In this document: one piece after another, positions 37,451 through 49,800 of the stretch
Position numbering within the stretch: the first letter of the stretch is position 1
How the letters are laid out: each line of letters begins with the position of its first letter
NCBI GenBank assembly: GCA_009760855.2
Contig: WPIO01000102.1
Span: forward strand, 560,001-624,000
Direction: 5' to 3'
Source of the DNA: Cristatella mucedo
Taxonomy: Eukaryota > Bryozoa > Phylactolaemata > Cristatellidae
DNA: 64,000 bases
Position numbers and translations under genes: made by a program
Notes under the pieces: model-generated
The model's database searches: none
Told to the model about the DNA's origin: nothing
Seen by the model: the letters and a program-made list of their open reading frames with translations, nothing else

Positions 37451-38146
37451 ATGCGCATAACTCGTAGAGAATTATTTGCCAAATTAACATTTTTATTAAC
37501 TGGCATTGTATCAATTTTATTTAGTGTTAAAAAATCCAGAGCCACAACGCCAGAAATGATTGCAATAAATCATGGCCACATTATTCCTTCTCTCGATCCA
37601 GATTTACATGCAAAGCCAGAAATATTTCCATCTACCAATAATTTAAGACGAAGAAACGGCAGTCCATTTCTGGCGAAAGGCACAATGCTAATCATTCATG
37701 GATACGCTACCGACCTGATAGACATACCTCTAGATAACATAAAATTAAAAATTTGGCAAACCAATCACTTTGGCTATTATCACACAATGGTGGATGCGGA
37801 AGATCAAGATAAATACGATCAGGACTTTCTATTTGCTGGCTCCGCAGTTACCAATAATTATGGCTACTATGCTTTTATTACAATTATGCCTGGATATTAT
37901 GGGAATCGCGCTCCACATGTGCATTTTGCAATTGAGGGCGAGTATTTTGACCCTCTGGAGACGGAAATGTTTTTCCCAAACCATCCACGCAATCTAAAAG
38001 ATCAAAAATACAATAATATGTCTTTAAAAGATAGATCGCTTGCAACCTGCATATTAAGAAACATTCGCCAAGAAAGCCCAGATGAAGGACAAATTGCCAT
38101 ATTTAACATCAAACTTAATGTTTTACATCCCCACAAAAGATATTAA
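37451..38146 (+). CDS. Intradiol ring-cleavage dioxygenase-like protein with Tat-type signal
   Basis: 231 residues. The N-terminus MRITRRELFAKLTFLLTGIV has a twin-arginine motif followed by a hydrophobic stretch, which predicts folded export by Tat. The body matches the protocatechuate 3,4-dioxygenase fold: KIWQTNHFGYYHTMVD (about 98-113), FAGSAVTNNYGYYAFITI, PGYYGNRAPHVHFAI (about 150-164) and LETEMFFP. The two Tyr (GYY and PGYY) and the two His (PHVH) needed to bind ferric iron are present. Family members open catechol-type rings. The substrate here is unknown and no other aromatic-degradation genes are nearby. The gene stands alone. Confidence 0.82.
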   Translation: MRITRRELFAKLTFLLTGIVSILFSVKKSRATTPEMIAINHGHIIPSLDPDLHAKPEIFPSTNNLRRRNGSPFLAKGTMLIIHGYATDLIDIPLDNIKLKIWQTNHFGYYHTMVDAEDQDKYDQDFLFAGSAVTNNYGYYAFITIMPGYYGNRAPHVHFAIEGEYFDPLETEMFFPNHPRNLKDQKYNNMSLKDRSLATCILRNIRQESPDEGQIAIFNIKLNVLHPHKRY

Positions 38147-38479
38147 CAAGATAAGAACAAAAATACCAACGGCGAAAATTTTATTTTTCTTTTATAATGC
38201 CAAATATGAACAATAAAATCATAGATATTTAAAGGGATTTATGAGGCGATAAAATTGCCAAACAAATTACAAACGCCAAATTAAATGACACCAGATCACT
38301 CTCGTATGCAAGGTTGAAGAAAATCTTCATCTAACAGAGCTATCGAATCAAAAATACACAAGATACGCCAAATGGCGCATACAATCTAAAAACTATGTAA
38401 AGTAAAAAAGACATAAAAATAATAGCTATTAAATCAATAATAAATATTTTTTATATCTTATAATAACAATCTCTTTAAA
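38147..38479. other. Short gene-free stretch
   Basis: 333 bp between convergent genes (dioxygenase-like and gpsA). Nothing recognisable. Confidence 0.45.
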
Positions 38480-39580
38480 TTAACTAAGTCCGATACTGCA
38501 AATATCAGATAAATTTATCAAACGCGGAAAATTTTTGCAATCGTCCATTTTGGTTATTATTTTTCTGATTAAACTAACCTGTCCGTAGCCCTCTACAACT
38601 TTTTGCTCCAACATAGAAGCAATTAACCGAGCCAACTCAACATTGCTAGATAGTTTTAATTGCTTGCACCTTAAAAAATAAATCAAAGCACTCGCTTTTT
38701 GCGATCCATGAATTTCCATTTTATCGTAATTATAAGATCTGCATAGTCTTACCATTTCTTTGCCAACACCCATTCCAAACCACATATTTCTAGATTTTTC
38801 GTTGCTATAGGTAAGAGTGATATCAAAAATTCCACTTGGAGAAAAAATCGTCTCCGCCCTGCCGCCAAAAATATCCATCGTACGCCTCATTTCTAGCATT
38901 AAATCGTGAACAATATACTGAATGGCGTTTTGCCAGCAAGCTATTTCCAAGTCCAATTCTGCAGCCATAATACCTCTGGCAATGCCAACATCTATGGCCA
39001 TAATATTTTTATAAGCCCCAATAATTTGCACACCAAGCACGTCTGAGGTTGGTACAATTTTGATATTTTCCGGCATAATATCAATTATTTTCTCAAAAAT
39101 ATCCGAATACTCACTCGCCAAACTAAAAACCGTGGGAGAGGAGGCAACAATTTCATCTGCAAAACTTGGTCCAGCCAATAATCCAAAATTAGCACTTGGA
39201 CAAAAATTCTTCACAATATCGCCAAAAAAAACAGGTCCTTTTTCACCGCCATAAATACCTTTACTGCAAAATATTATCGACCCAGCAAAACCGCATTGCT
39301 GCAACATTCCACAAACTTCCATAGTGCTGGATGAAGGAGAGCAGATAAAAACAATCTCAGATCCAGATATAAGATCGTAATTAAACACAACTTGAGATAT
39401 AATGCGTAATTCAGGAAACAGCTCTGGATGATGTTTGTTTGAGTTGATATATTCGGCTGTTTTTTTATCTCTAGCAACTATAATAATTTCAGATGGATCT
39501 ATTTTTTGAGAAACCAAGCTATAAATAGCAAGGCCAAAATTTCCAGAGCCAATAATTACATACTTAAATGCGGAAGGCAT
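38480..39580 (-). CDS. gpsA: Glycerol-3-phosphate dehydrogenase [NAD(P)+]
   Basis: Reduces dihydroxyacetone phosphate to sn-glycerol-3-phosphate for phospholipid synthesis. It has the NAD-binding GSGNFGLAIYSL near 12, FCSKGIYGGE near 105, AGPSFADEIV near 134, the catalytic-Lys segment GAYKNIMAIDVGIARG near 188 and the C-terminal domain with a substrate-binding SR/N segment (TYSNEKSRNMWFG). The length of 366 aa is a little above the usual 330-345. It is the last gene of mreB-ABC ATPase-gpsA, starting 7 bp after the ATPase stop. Confidence 0.93.
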   Translation of the reverse strand: MPSAFKYVIIGSGNFGLAIYSLVSQKIDPSEIIIVARDKKTAEYINSNKHHPELFPELRIISQVVFNYDLISGSEIVFICSPSSSTMEVCGMLQQCGFAGSIIFCSKGIYGGEKGPVFFGDIVKNFCPSANFGLLAGPSFADEIVASSPTVFSLASEYSDIFEKIIDIMPENIKIVPTSDVLGVQIIGAYKNIMAIDVGIARGIMAAELDLEIACWQNAIQYIVHDLMLEMRRTMDIFGGRAETIFSPSGIFDITLTYSNEKSRNMWFGMGVGKEMVRLCRSYNYDKMEIHGSQKASALIYFLRCKQLKLSSNVELARLIASMLEQKVVEGYGQVSLIRKIITKMDDCKNFPRLINLSDICSIGLS

Positions 39581-39587
39581 GAATTAA

Positions 39588-40301
39588 CTATACTGAGATC
39601 AGTTGCAAAAAAGCCTTCTCCAAAGATGGCTGACTGGTTTCTTCTTTTAGTTTACTCGGAACTCCATTAAATAATATTTTACCATCGTGCAACACTGCGA
39701 TTGTATCACATATTTCATCCATATCTGCCAAAATGTGAGAGCTGAAAAAAATTGCATTACCATTGGTGCGATAAGCGAGAGCTGCTTCCTTTACTTTAAT
39801 TCTAGATTTTGGATCCAAACCGCTCATGGGCTCATCCAAAATAAGCAATGGCGCATTGCTTAAAAAAGCCGCCAGTAATCCAACTTTTTGACCCATGCCC
39901 TTGGAATATGACTTGATTTTTTTATCCAAAACATCACCATCCAAATCCACCCGATAAGCCATTGCCTTGGCAGCAGATTTATCATATGGCTTCTTGCCCA
40001 ACATCATAGATAGCTCGAGAAATTCATGACCAGTGAGATATAGTGAAGGTTGAAATTTTTCCGGTAAATAGTAAATTTTCTCCCTACTTCGATAATCGGT
40101 TGAATCACGGCCAAAAAACTTAACCACACCAGAATCTGACGTAAGTAGATCTAGCATTATTTTAATAGTCGTGGTTTTTCCTATACCGTTCAATCCTACC
40201 AGTCCAAATATTTTGCCCTCCTCAACATGAAAAGAAATTTCATCCAGAACTTTGTGGTTCATGTTAAAAGTTTTGCAGATTTTATCAACGGAAAGGGCCA
40301 T
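39588..40301 (-). CDS. ABC transporter ATP-binding protein (ABC-2 exporter type)
   Basis: 237-residue ATPase with Walker A GLNGIGKTTT near 36, the atypical signature YSKGMGQK near 128 (SKGMxQR class, typical of ABC-2 exporters such as CcmA-like/NatA-like ATPases), Walker B LLILDEPMSGLDP near 150 and switch SSH near 184. No permease is adjacent. The unlinked ABC-2 permease at 15345-16166 is a possible partner. It lies 11 bp downstream of mreB and 7 bp upstream of gpsA, so the three are probably cotranscribed. Confidence 0.9.
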   Translation of the reverse strand: MALSVDKICKTFNMNHKVLDEISFHVEEGKIFGLVGLNGIGKTTTIKIMLDLLTSDSGVVKFFGRDSTDYRSREKIYYLPEKFQPSLYLTGHEFLELSMMLGKKPYDKSAAKAMAYRVDLDGDVLDKKIKSYSKGMGQKVGLLAAFLSNAPLLILDEPMSGLDPKSRIKVKEAALAYRTNGNAIFFSSHILADMDEICDTIAVLHDGKILFNGVPSKLKEETSQPSLEKAFLQLISV

Positions 40302-40312
40302 AACTCTTGCTA

Positions 40313-41359
40313 TTATATTTGCTTAAATAATATATGTGCATAACTTGAATAATTTTCCAAAACCTTACCAACTCCCATAACAACACAAAGTAGTGGCTTT
40401 GGTGCCACAAAAACCGGAAGATTTGTTGCTTCGCTTATCACATAATCTAAATTTTCCAACAAAGCACCTCCGCCAGTTAGCACAATTCCTCGGTCTACAA
40501 TATCGGAAGAAAGCTCTGGAGGAGAAGTTTCTAGTACAGTTCTAATTGCAGCAATAATCTCTTCGATTGGCTCTTTGACGGCACCAACCAAATCGGCCTG
40601 ATTTATCTTAATTTCCTTTGGAATTCCGGCAATCATATCGCGTCCACGCACTATAGCTTCCTTGCCATCTCCAAGAATTTTCAGATTAGCTATTCCTATT
40701 TCTTTTTTTAGGTTTTCTGCCGTACTTTCGCCAATTAGAAGTTGATATTTTTCCTTAACATATTGTACAATTTTTTGATCCATCAAATTACCAGCAACTT
40801 TTATTGATTTTCCATTAACTATACCACCCAAAGAAAGAATTGCAATATCAGAAGTTCCGCCGCCAATATCCACAACCATAGAACCAACAGGATCATTAAC
40901 GGGAAGACCTGCCCCTATTGCTGCAGCCATTGGCTCCTCAATTAAAAATACATCCTTGGCGCCACATTTTTCGGAGGCTTCCTGAATTGCCCTTCTATCA
41001 ACAGCTGTTGATTCTAGTGGTACGCAAACTATAATTGTCGGGCGAATAAAAAAATTACTACCGTTGGCCTTTTTTATAAAATGTTTTATCATCTCTTCCG
41101 CAATATTGAAGTCCGCAATTACACCATCTTGAAGCGGTTTGTGAATGCTTATTTTCATCGGCGTTTTACCCAACATCATCTTGGCATTGCTGCCAAAAAG
41201 ATATGGCACATCGAAATTTTGCTCCTTTACTATTGCAACAATAGAGGGCTCATCCAGCACTATACCCCTACCCTTTGCATAAATTAAGGTATTTGCAGTA
41301 CCAAGATCTATGGCTATATCTTTTGTGCTGAGAATTTTGTCGATCAAAGATTGCAACAT
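40313..41359 (-). CDS. mreB: Rod shape-determining protein MreB
   Basis: Bacterial actin that positions peptidoglycan synthesis. It has phosphate 1 DLGTANTLIYAKGRG near 15, EPSIVAI, IIVCVPLESTAVDRRAI near 105, EEPMAAAIGAGLPV, phosphate 2 VDIGGGTSDIAILSLGG near 165 and the adenosine motif GIVLTGGGALL near 290. I prefer the ATG at 41359 (MLQSLIDKIL) over the TTG 15 bp upstream, giving 348 aa. mreC and mreD, usually next, are absent here and replaced by an ABC ATPase and gpsA. Retention of MreB together with dapB suggests some peptidoglycan synthesis remains. Confidence 0.95.
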   Translation of the reverse strand: MLQSLIDKILSTKDIAIDLGTANTLIYAKGRGIVLDEPSIVAIVKEQNFDVPYLFGSNAKMMLGKTPMKISIHKPLQDGVIADFNIAEEMIKHFIKKANGSNFFIRPTIIVCVPLESTAVDRRAIQEASEKCGAKDVFLIEEPMAAAIGAGLPVNDPVGSMVVDIGGGTSDIAILSLGGIVNGKSIKVAGNLMDQKIVQYVKEKYQLLIGESTAENLKKEIGIANLKILGDGKEAIVRGRDMIAGIPKEIKINQADLVGAVKEPIEEIIAAIRTVLETSPPELSSDIVDRGIVLTGGGALLENLDYVISEATNLPVFVAPKPLLCVVMGVGKVLENYSSYAHILFKQI

Positions 41360-41954
41360 GGCTATAGAGGTCAAATCAAAGTTACTGCAACTGATTAAAT
41401 GAAGATTTTAAAAAACAAGTCAAAAAAAATCAACACACAAGAATTTCAATACAGTACAAATATAAAAGCATCATTAAGATAAAATATCTTATTTATTATG
41501 GTTTTGATGCATACGTTAAAGATATTTAATTTTTAGTGTGACCTCTTTTGATGAAGATAATTTAATTTTTTTATGAATAAACAAGTCCATTAAAATCTGA
41601 AAATGGCTGATTGATGTAATATTTTAACTGTAATTCATGCAGCTGCCTCAATCTTTATTACTAGCGGCAATGACAAATATGCTTAATTTAATCAGAAATG
41701 GCCGCAATAAAAGAACAACAAAATTGATCAAATTTGTAATTTTTAGCAATACTTATAGAAAGCGACTGGCATAAATAAAACACTTACCCAAAAAACATTG
41801 ATAGCATGGCAAAATTGCACCAAAAAAATACCTGACATCAAAACTAGAAAAATATCTGACAGAAAATTGATGTTGCAAGCAAATGATTTCAGCAGTCAAA
41901 AAAATAACAATCTAACCACAAAAATAATACTATCAGTGAAGCAATTGCACCACA
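41360..41954. other. Gene-free AT-rich stretch
   Basis: About 595 bp upstream of mreB and downstream of rnj. It must contain the mreB promoter, but I cannot choose one among the many AT-rich candidates. A 61-codon plus-strand frame at 41798-41983 is unsupported. Confidence 0.45.
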
Positions 41955-43640
41955 CTAAACCGCCTTATTTATTATTTCGATAGTTGGCTCTAATGCTAAA
42001 TTTTTACGCATATAGCGCTTAATAATGGCTCTGGTTTCTGAGTAAATTTTATCTCTACTTTTGGCGTCAGACCAATTTTGCTTAGAAATAAATTTACCAA
42101 CCATAGATTCTATTTCTTTAATAATATCGGAGTCTTCTTTACCATCCAAGCAACCAACTGGGGTTATTTGCGGACTTAAAACAATCTTACCGCTCTTGCT
42201 AAAAACCGTAGTACAAATAATAATTCCAGCCTTTGCCAACAATCTTCTTTGACGCATTACGATGCTATCTGATGACCTTAAAATACAGCCATCAACAGCC
42301 AGAAAATCCGCATGGACGGTGCCATGCTTAATAATTCCACCCTTTTGACTAAGCTCTAATACATCGCCATCTTTTGCCAAGAAAGCCTCTTTTACGCCAC
42401 CATCCTGAGTTGCCAAAAGACAATGATGATATAAATGAAAAGACTCTCCATGAATTGGAATTGCAAGCTGTGGCTTGATAATTTCATACATTCTTTTTAA
42501 TTCCTCTTTATTTGGGTGCCCAGATACGTGCACGAATCTATCTTTTTCCGTAATTATCTCAATACCAAGATTTACCAATTTGTTCATGATGGTGTAGGCT
42601 CGTTCTTCGTTACCAGGAATAATTTTACAAGAGAAAATTAAGGTATCGCCAGCCTCGGCACTTATTAATGGATGAATTCCGTGAGCGATTTTAGAAATAG
42701 TTGCCAACTCCTCTCCCTGTGACCCCGTTGCAAGTAACAATACTTTTGTTCTATCCATATCGGCAACATCTTTTGCATCTATAAATTCTACATCCAGCAA
42801 GTAACCAGTTTTTTGTGCTATGGCAATCATTCTGTGCAATGCTGTACCAGCTATCGCAAGAGTTCTGCCAGTTTCGGTTGCAATTTTATAAGCAGTAGCA
42901 ACCCTAGCAATGTTAGATGCAAATGTTGTAATAATGACCATATTATTACAGCCAGAAACTATATCTAGCAAACTGCCCTCAAGGTCCAATTCTGAACCAG
43001 ACCAACCATGAGACATCGCATTGGTTGAATCGCACATCATGGCCAAAACACCACTATTACCAATTTCAATCAACCTATCTTCTTCCGTCGGGTCTCCAAC
43101 TATTGGATTTTTATCAAATTTCCAGTCTCCAGTATGTACTATTTTGCCCTTTTCTGTCTCTATTACTAAGGCCTTCATTTCTGGTATGGAGTGAGTTATT
43201 CCAACTATTTCAATTTTGAATGGACCGACAGAAATTATACCATTATTTGGAGTAATTTCAACAATATTTACCTCACTATCTAGGGTAAAAGATTTTAACT
43301 TTGTGCGCAAAAAAGCAGCAGCAAAAGGGGTTAAATAAACCGGACATTTTAGCGAATCGTACAGATATGGAACGCCTCCAATATGATCCTCGTGGGCATG
43401 GGTTACTATTAATGCAGAAATCTTTATTTTATTATCAATAATAAAAGATATATCAGGAATAATTAGTTCCGCACCAGGAACGACAGACTTATGTCCAAAT
43501 CCACTACCGCAGTCCACCATAATCCAATGACCATTGTAGTGATATAGATTTAAATTTTTACCAAGTTCCCCACTTCCACCTAAGGGCACAAATAGCAGCT
43601 TATTTTTTAGTTTTGCCAAACTAACTGATTGAGACGACAT
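41955..43640 (-). CDS. rnj: Ribonuclease J
   Basis: Metallo-beta-lactamase/beta-CASP RNase with endo- and 5'-3' exonuclease activity in mRNA turnover and rRNA maturation. It has FVPLGGSGELGKN near 17 and the metal motif THAHEDHIGG near 79. HTGDWKFD is near 149, and DSTNA precedes the beta-CASP domain. SGHPNKEELKRM is near 365, and PIHGE lies just after it. The length of 561 aa is typical. It is divergent from the VirB6-like gene with a gap of about 190 bp. Confidence 0.95.
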   Translation of the reverse strand: MSSQSVSLAKLKNKLLFVPLGGSGELGKNLNLYHYNGHWIMVDCGSGFGHKSVVPGAELIIPDISFIIDNKIKISALIVTHAHEDHIGGVPYLYDSLKCPVYLTPFAAAFLRTKLKSFTLDSEVNIVEITPNNGIISVGPFKIEIVGITHSIPEMKALVIETEKGKIVHTGDWKFDKNPIVGDPTEEDRLIEIGNSGVLAMMCDSTNAMSHGWSGSELDLEGSLLDIVSGCNNMVIITTFASNIARVATAYKIATETGRTLAIAGTALHRMIAIAQKTGYLLDVEFIDAKDVADMDRTKVLLLATGSQGEELATISKIAHGIHPLISAEAGDTLIFSCKIIPGNEERAYTIMNKLVNLGIEIITEKDRFVHVSGHPNKEELKRMYEIIKPQLAIPIHGESFHLYHHCLLATQDGGVKEAFLAKDGDVLELSQKGGIIKHGTVHADFLAVDGCILRSSDSIVMRQRRLLAKAGIIICTTVFSKSGKIVLSPQITPVGCLDGKEDSDIIKEIESMVGKFISKQNWSDAKSRDKIYSETRAIIKRYMRKNLALEPTIEIINKAV

Positions 43641-43831
43641 GAAATTATATCAAATTTTTAATTGCCCGCTAGAGACATAAATTTAAGAATCAACTTAAAA
43701 AAAATAACTTTTCATTTATAAAAAATATCACAATAGATACTTGCAATTTAAACCACAACTTCAACCCAATTAAAAAAGTGCCTGTAAAAAATTATTCACA
43801 TCGCCAAAGTCGTAAAAATAATAACAATAAT

Positions 43832-46800
43832 ATGCTTATACCGCAAAAATTTTACGCCATAATTTTTATAGCAATAACATTGCTTTCTGGATGCACAATG
43901 GATAAATGCTACGAAGCAGATGATTTTGGAAATTATGTTACTAGTTCGGAGCAAAAAGTTTATCCTTTTAACAAGGATAATTTTTATGTTTGGAGCTCTA
44001 GCCTACTTGGCAAAGAAATGTCCTTACCTAAAGCCGATATTACGGAAGCTCAGGCAAGGTATGGAGCAGGTGCTTGGTATAGTTTTACAAAAGATGACGA
44101 TAGCACAAAAGATATCTATGTTTACCAAGGGAAAAAAATTAAAGTAAAAGCCAAAAGCTCAGTGCAACTTGCCGGCTTTTCAACAGAAAAAAAGATAGAA
44201 CTTACACCAACATCAACCACACATAATGGACAATCAATATATGTGCTTCCAATGGTGGCTATGGATAAGGTTGTTTATCCCAATGAAACAATAAAAATGA
44301 CAATAACAACCACTCAAACCAGTAAAACCGCAGCCAATCCATCAGTAAACGACGTTCAACTAACCAGCGGTCTTGGTGTATATGTTATGTTATTGCCACT
44401 CGAAAACAAGGTTTCTAGCTTGGGACAATTTGCAGATTCAGCCAATTGGTCTTGTCAAAATGGTCTTGGCGGTCATTTGATGTGGCCATATAAAGATGAT
44501 GCTCTTTTATACGACGATGGAATCGCTTGTTCTTTTGATTTGGATTTTAACGGCTGTAACAAAGATACCACTAATGGTCTTTACGCTGGATATAAAAAAA
44601 TGTGCTCTGGAATGTATTATAATACAACCGAAACTTTTGAAGATTTAGATTCATTTAAGAGTGCGACAGTGGAAACAAGAAACAGAAATTTGTTTTTCGC
44701 ATTAAAAGACAAACCAACAGAAAATAGACTTAGATCAATGGGAACGAGATGGAATTTGGCAAGAGATTGCGCTGCTTCAGATTTTTCCAATATATCCAAT
44801 ACTACTTTTAACGACGGTAATTCATATAATAAATGTCATCATAATGTTTTTGGTAGGGCTGCAACAGGAATGCCCCACAGAGGCTCTACATCTCCACCCA
44901 GAGTAAGTTGGGATTGTGTCTACAAATTTGTTAATCCTTTAACTTTTTTAACAGATTTTAGCGTTTGTACTCCAGACAGCACGACTATTGGATGGGCTGC
45001 ATCTTCTGCCTATGATACCGGCAGATGGAATTATCAAGGCTCTTTTAGTAGATTTTTTTTTGAACCTTCCGGAACATGTGATTCGGTTAGAACAAAATAC
45101 AACATAGATAATGTATTTAAATATTTTGGCGGCCCACTAAGCTTTGCCTATATGCCATATGATGGTTTTTGGGGTGGTTTTGATGAATGGCAGCACGAAA
45201 GCAGTAGCGGCACTCCAATAGAAAGAAAATATTACATGAGAGCTGCAGCAAAAACAATTACATCATGCAGCACGGACAGCTGTAAAATTATGGAAATCAA
45301 GCCAGATAGCAGCTTTACAACTCACGATTCAATCAAAGTTTATGCACAGGCAGAATATACAATTGATGGGAAAGCTAAACAATACATGCAATGCTATCAT
45401 AAATTGGCTGGCAAGTGGGACAATGTTGAGATTACCCAGGGGTTTTTTCAATGTCTTTATGCTGCAAACAATCTAAAGAACAGCTCAACCAACGGTCCGG
45501 GAGATTTTTATGCAACTCAAAGCAATGGCAATACATTTAAATTTTCAGATGCATTAATTACAAATAGTGTAGCAGTAAACACAGTATATATAAGAGGAAT
45601 TGATAAATTTGTACCAACTTGTTTCGATAGCTTTGCTTCCACTTGTACAGAAAAAACCGTTACCAGCTGCTCCCCAATAAATTCTAGCAATAGAAATAGT
45701 TTTTCCTTTAATGCCAAATGGCCACTACAGCAACTAAAAATAGCATTCATGCTACCCGATCAAGATGGAACAGACGGTACATGTAAATATAATATTACAG
45801 CCAACGGAGTAAGTCAGGATTTTTCTTTTGATCTATCCTCATGCAATACCAGTATAAACAAACAGGCATGTGAAGACAGAAGAATTAAAGTTTTCAAAAG
45901 AACAATAGACGGTGTTGTCAATACTTGGAATAATTATAACAATCTTGTTTTGTCGGGTCAAAACATCTCAGTTAGAATTGGCGATTCTTCTGGTGGCTAT
46001 ACGCAATACCAGCAGATACTTTGGGAGCAAGCCGATGGATCGGTTGCAACTATTTTCTCTAAATACGACGGCGCGCAAACCTTTGCTGGAGGCGCATGGA
46101 GAAACAACAGGGCTGGAAATGATAACCTAGAAGGATCAGAGCTTGGCAACACAAAAAGCTGCGCAGCAAACACAATGCTAACCATATTGCCCATCGGCAA
46201 TGTATCTTGCTTGAGTGGATACATTAAAAGATGCAGCAATCCTAGAATAACGGTTTCCGATAAGTGCGTTAAACAGGATACAACAGATGGCCCCACCCTT
46301 GGAACTTGCAACAAAATCACCAACAGTGTGGCGAAAATTCAGCAATATTCCAATACAAATAACAAAATTGCCAATAGCTTGATTGATGTTGGCTCTTCCT
46401 ATGCGGATGCAGAAAGAGTTCAATTTGGTCATTGCGGTGCTTGCATAAAAAAAACAACCCCCATTGATAGCTTGAGAGGATTACCAAAACCAGCAATAGG
46501 TGATTTTGCAACATCTTTAGATGGTATTACCGACAACACAGCATGCGAAGACAGTACAAATTTTAAGTGGGTTAAACAATATGTAACAAATGATAGTGCA
46601 TTAAATGTAGTAAAGTATACTTTTGAGCCCCACTCACTTATCGGCACTTGTCCAGATTCTTCAACAACAGCTCAAACGGCAGATGGCGGATTAATAACAT
46701 CTTTAGTGCCACTTTCGGCCAGACAAAAATTTAATGGTGCTTATTACGGTGGAGTTGGAAACTCTCCTTCCACTCCAAATATTACATTCAGAATTCCACA

Positions 46801-49800
46801 AGAAGCAGGAACTGAAAACGGAGTTCTGCCGGTAATTGGTGTTGCTGGCAACGGCAATAGCCTATCGCAAATGTTTACCTCCGGAGATATAACTAGAAAT
46901 AAAGAAACGGTCAGCAGTAAGGAAAAAATTGCCTCTTTTACAGTAACTCTTTCAACTGGAGAGGCATCAAAAAAAGGTAAGCATATGTATTTTTATGTGC
47001 AAGAATTTACAAAAACAAAAGGATTATATACCACAACACTAGATGACACAAAACATCCAAATGTATTCTTTTCCGGAAAAACACACAAGGAGATTGCGGC
47101 AATGGCCTTAAGAGAAGATATTCCTCTTTATAATTATTATAATATGGATGCCGCAACCGCTCCAGTTGATGGTTTGGCCATTTTTACATCAGGACATTCT
47201 GGCAAACTATGGGCAACGATTCTAGATCCAGAGCCAGAAGATATAAACGACTTAGAAACAGATGGAAAGACACTATATTTTACACCAAGTGCCGAAGTTG
47301 CGCCAAAGACTGCGGCAGATACATCTAATTTAATTTCATGGAACTCTGGTGCTTTTAAAGTAACAGTTTCTGCCGAAAAAAAAGCAGGAATAGCAGCAGG
47401 ATCAATCTCTCAGGCTATAAATAATTATCTCATAGAGGCAGTTAAATCTGTTCTTTTTGGCACCAAGAAAGGTGCTTTATGTAAAACATATATTGTTCCG
47501 CAAACTGCAGCAAGAGTTGTGTACCAAACCTCATCACCAGATGTTGTAGCTCCAATAGACTACACAACGCCAAACTGCAGTACAAATAACATTGCAACAA
47601 CCGTTCAAACAGTGCCAATCACAACAATTCCAACATTAAAGTCAGATTCTTTGCAATATTATATTTGCTCTACAAAAAACAACATAGGAAAATGCAATGC
47701 AGGAACTTCGACTGTAAATTTTTCTACCAAAAACCTAGCAAACACTCCAAATATTTGCTCCAGCAATGTTAATAATATTTACGAAATCAGTCAAGATGCT
47801 TTTACTTCCGATGGATATGACAATGCATCTATAATTGAGCCAAGTGTGCCGGTTTTTGGTTCTTTCTTGGCACCAACTGCGGAAGTTAATATCTATAATA
47901 CAAATGCAAATGCAGTAAGCTACAGAACAAACAAATATGATTGCTTTAAATTTTATGCCAGTGGAAATCCTCTAGATTCAAACACAACTCTTTACAACAC
48001 AGCTGCAAATAGCATATCTCCAAGATGTAATGATTTGCCAACTTTTCAGATGCAAAATAGCAATATTTCCGTTTCGGCGTATGGATTGCATAAATGTAAT
48101 TTGATAGATTGGAGTCTTTCTTTAACAAAATGGAAGCCTGTAAAACCAGAAAGCACATCCTGCTCTAATGGACTAACAATTTTAGATTACGACGTAAATA
48201 ATGACAATATAGGTAAATTTTGGCGTACAGATATTAGGCTTAAAACACTGCAAGAAGTAACTGGAAATATCAGCAAGTTTACAACGTGCAAATTATATCA
48301 ATCAGGAATTGCAATTTCTGGAGATATTCCATTAAAAATGGATAAATATGGCGACTGTACAGAGGTTTGCTCCAATGGTGCCGCAAGCTGTACTAACTCA
48401 GAAAAGAAAAAAAGATGCTCTATCTACAGATACAACTCAGCAGGAGGAAGCACGCCCCAAAGCTGCTCATCAAAATCTTTTACCGATACGAGCTGTTGGG
48501 CAAAATTAGACAGAACTGCAGAATTTGATCAACCTTTTTTGCATATTTCGGATAACGATTATCTACCAGATAGCGTAATGCCATCATGCAGTTCGGACTA
48601 CACCAATGTTTATAAAAAATATCAAAATTGCTTAACATACGGCGGTAAAAGATTTTGCGATATCTCAAGATCGTGCTATCCAGGTCCAGCCACAACTTTA
48701 GAAAAATACATCGAAGTGCCAATCTCACAAGGCGATGGAGTTGATCCAAGCTCTGCAGTAACCAACATTCAAGGACTTACTGGCTGCACGAATGTTGTTG
48801 CCAATATATCTTATAGCTCCTGCGAATTAAGGACTAACAACAGCGGAATTCAGCAAAAATTTTGCTTTAAAAGGGAAAACGGTGCAACTAGCTCTGTAAA
48901 AGTAGAAGTGCCAATAATGACTCAAGAAGGAGAAGATCCACGCAATGGAAATGTGATTGCCAAAACCTGCACAACCCAAACGCCTTGCAGCTACTATCAA
49001 CTAAAATACACTCCACCAAACTGGCAAGCTGCAGCAGCAACACCAGTAACTCCCGTTTGCAGCGTTTCTAATGCGGTAATACAAGAAACAAAATTCATGC
49101 CAATAACAACCATACCAACCAATCTACAATACGATTCTCAGCAATATTACACTTGCAGCAGAACAAGCACCAGCACTATACAGCCAACAACAAGAACCAT
49201 AGGCAAGTGCGGAGTAAGTGTTTCTGTTGATTTTAGCAATACCAATGCATCAAATTCATCTTGTCAAACTGCTTATGAAAGAAAAAGAATTTGTTTTAAT
49301 GGTAAAAATCCGGCAGGATTAAGCGATCGTGGTTCTCCGTTTGATTATTATTGGGTATATTATCAGAATGTAGCCTGTAGCGATACAAGCAATGTTACAA
49401 TGGGCAGCAGAATTGAGAGATCAGTTGTTGATGGCAGCAGCGATTTAATGACAATATTCGAACCAAAAACAATTAATTTTAAATATACTGATATTTTTGG
49501 AAGCGGAAATGCCTCTACTGCAGCTAGTAATTTTAAGAACAAAGATTTTAATTGTCTTATATTTGCCTCTGGCAACGCCGGCACTATGGGAGGTTATGGT
49601 TTTGAGGTTGCTTCTTCTGACTCTATTTTACAATCATCTGATTATATCAGCGGCCTTGGTACTTCTGTTACATCAGATTCAACAGTATCTGCCGCGCCAA
49701 CATGTTTTAATAATTTTCCCACTTCAAATGCCATAAAAGTCAAAGGAAGAAAAATTCATATTAAATTTTGGACTATTGAGGAATGCTTTAATTATAATTT

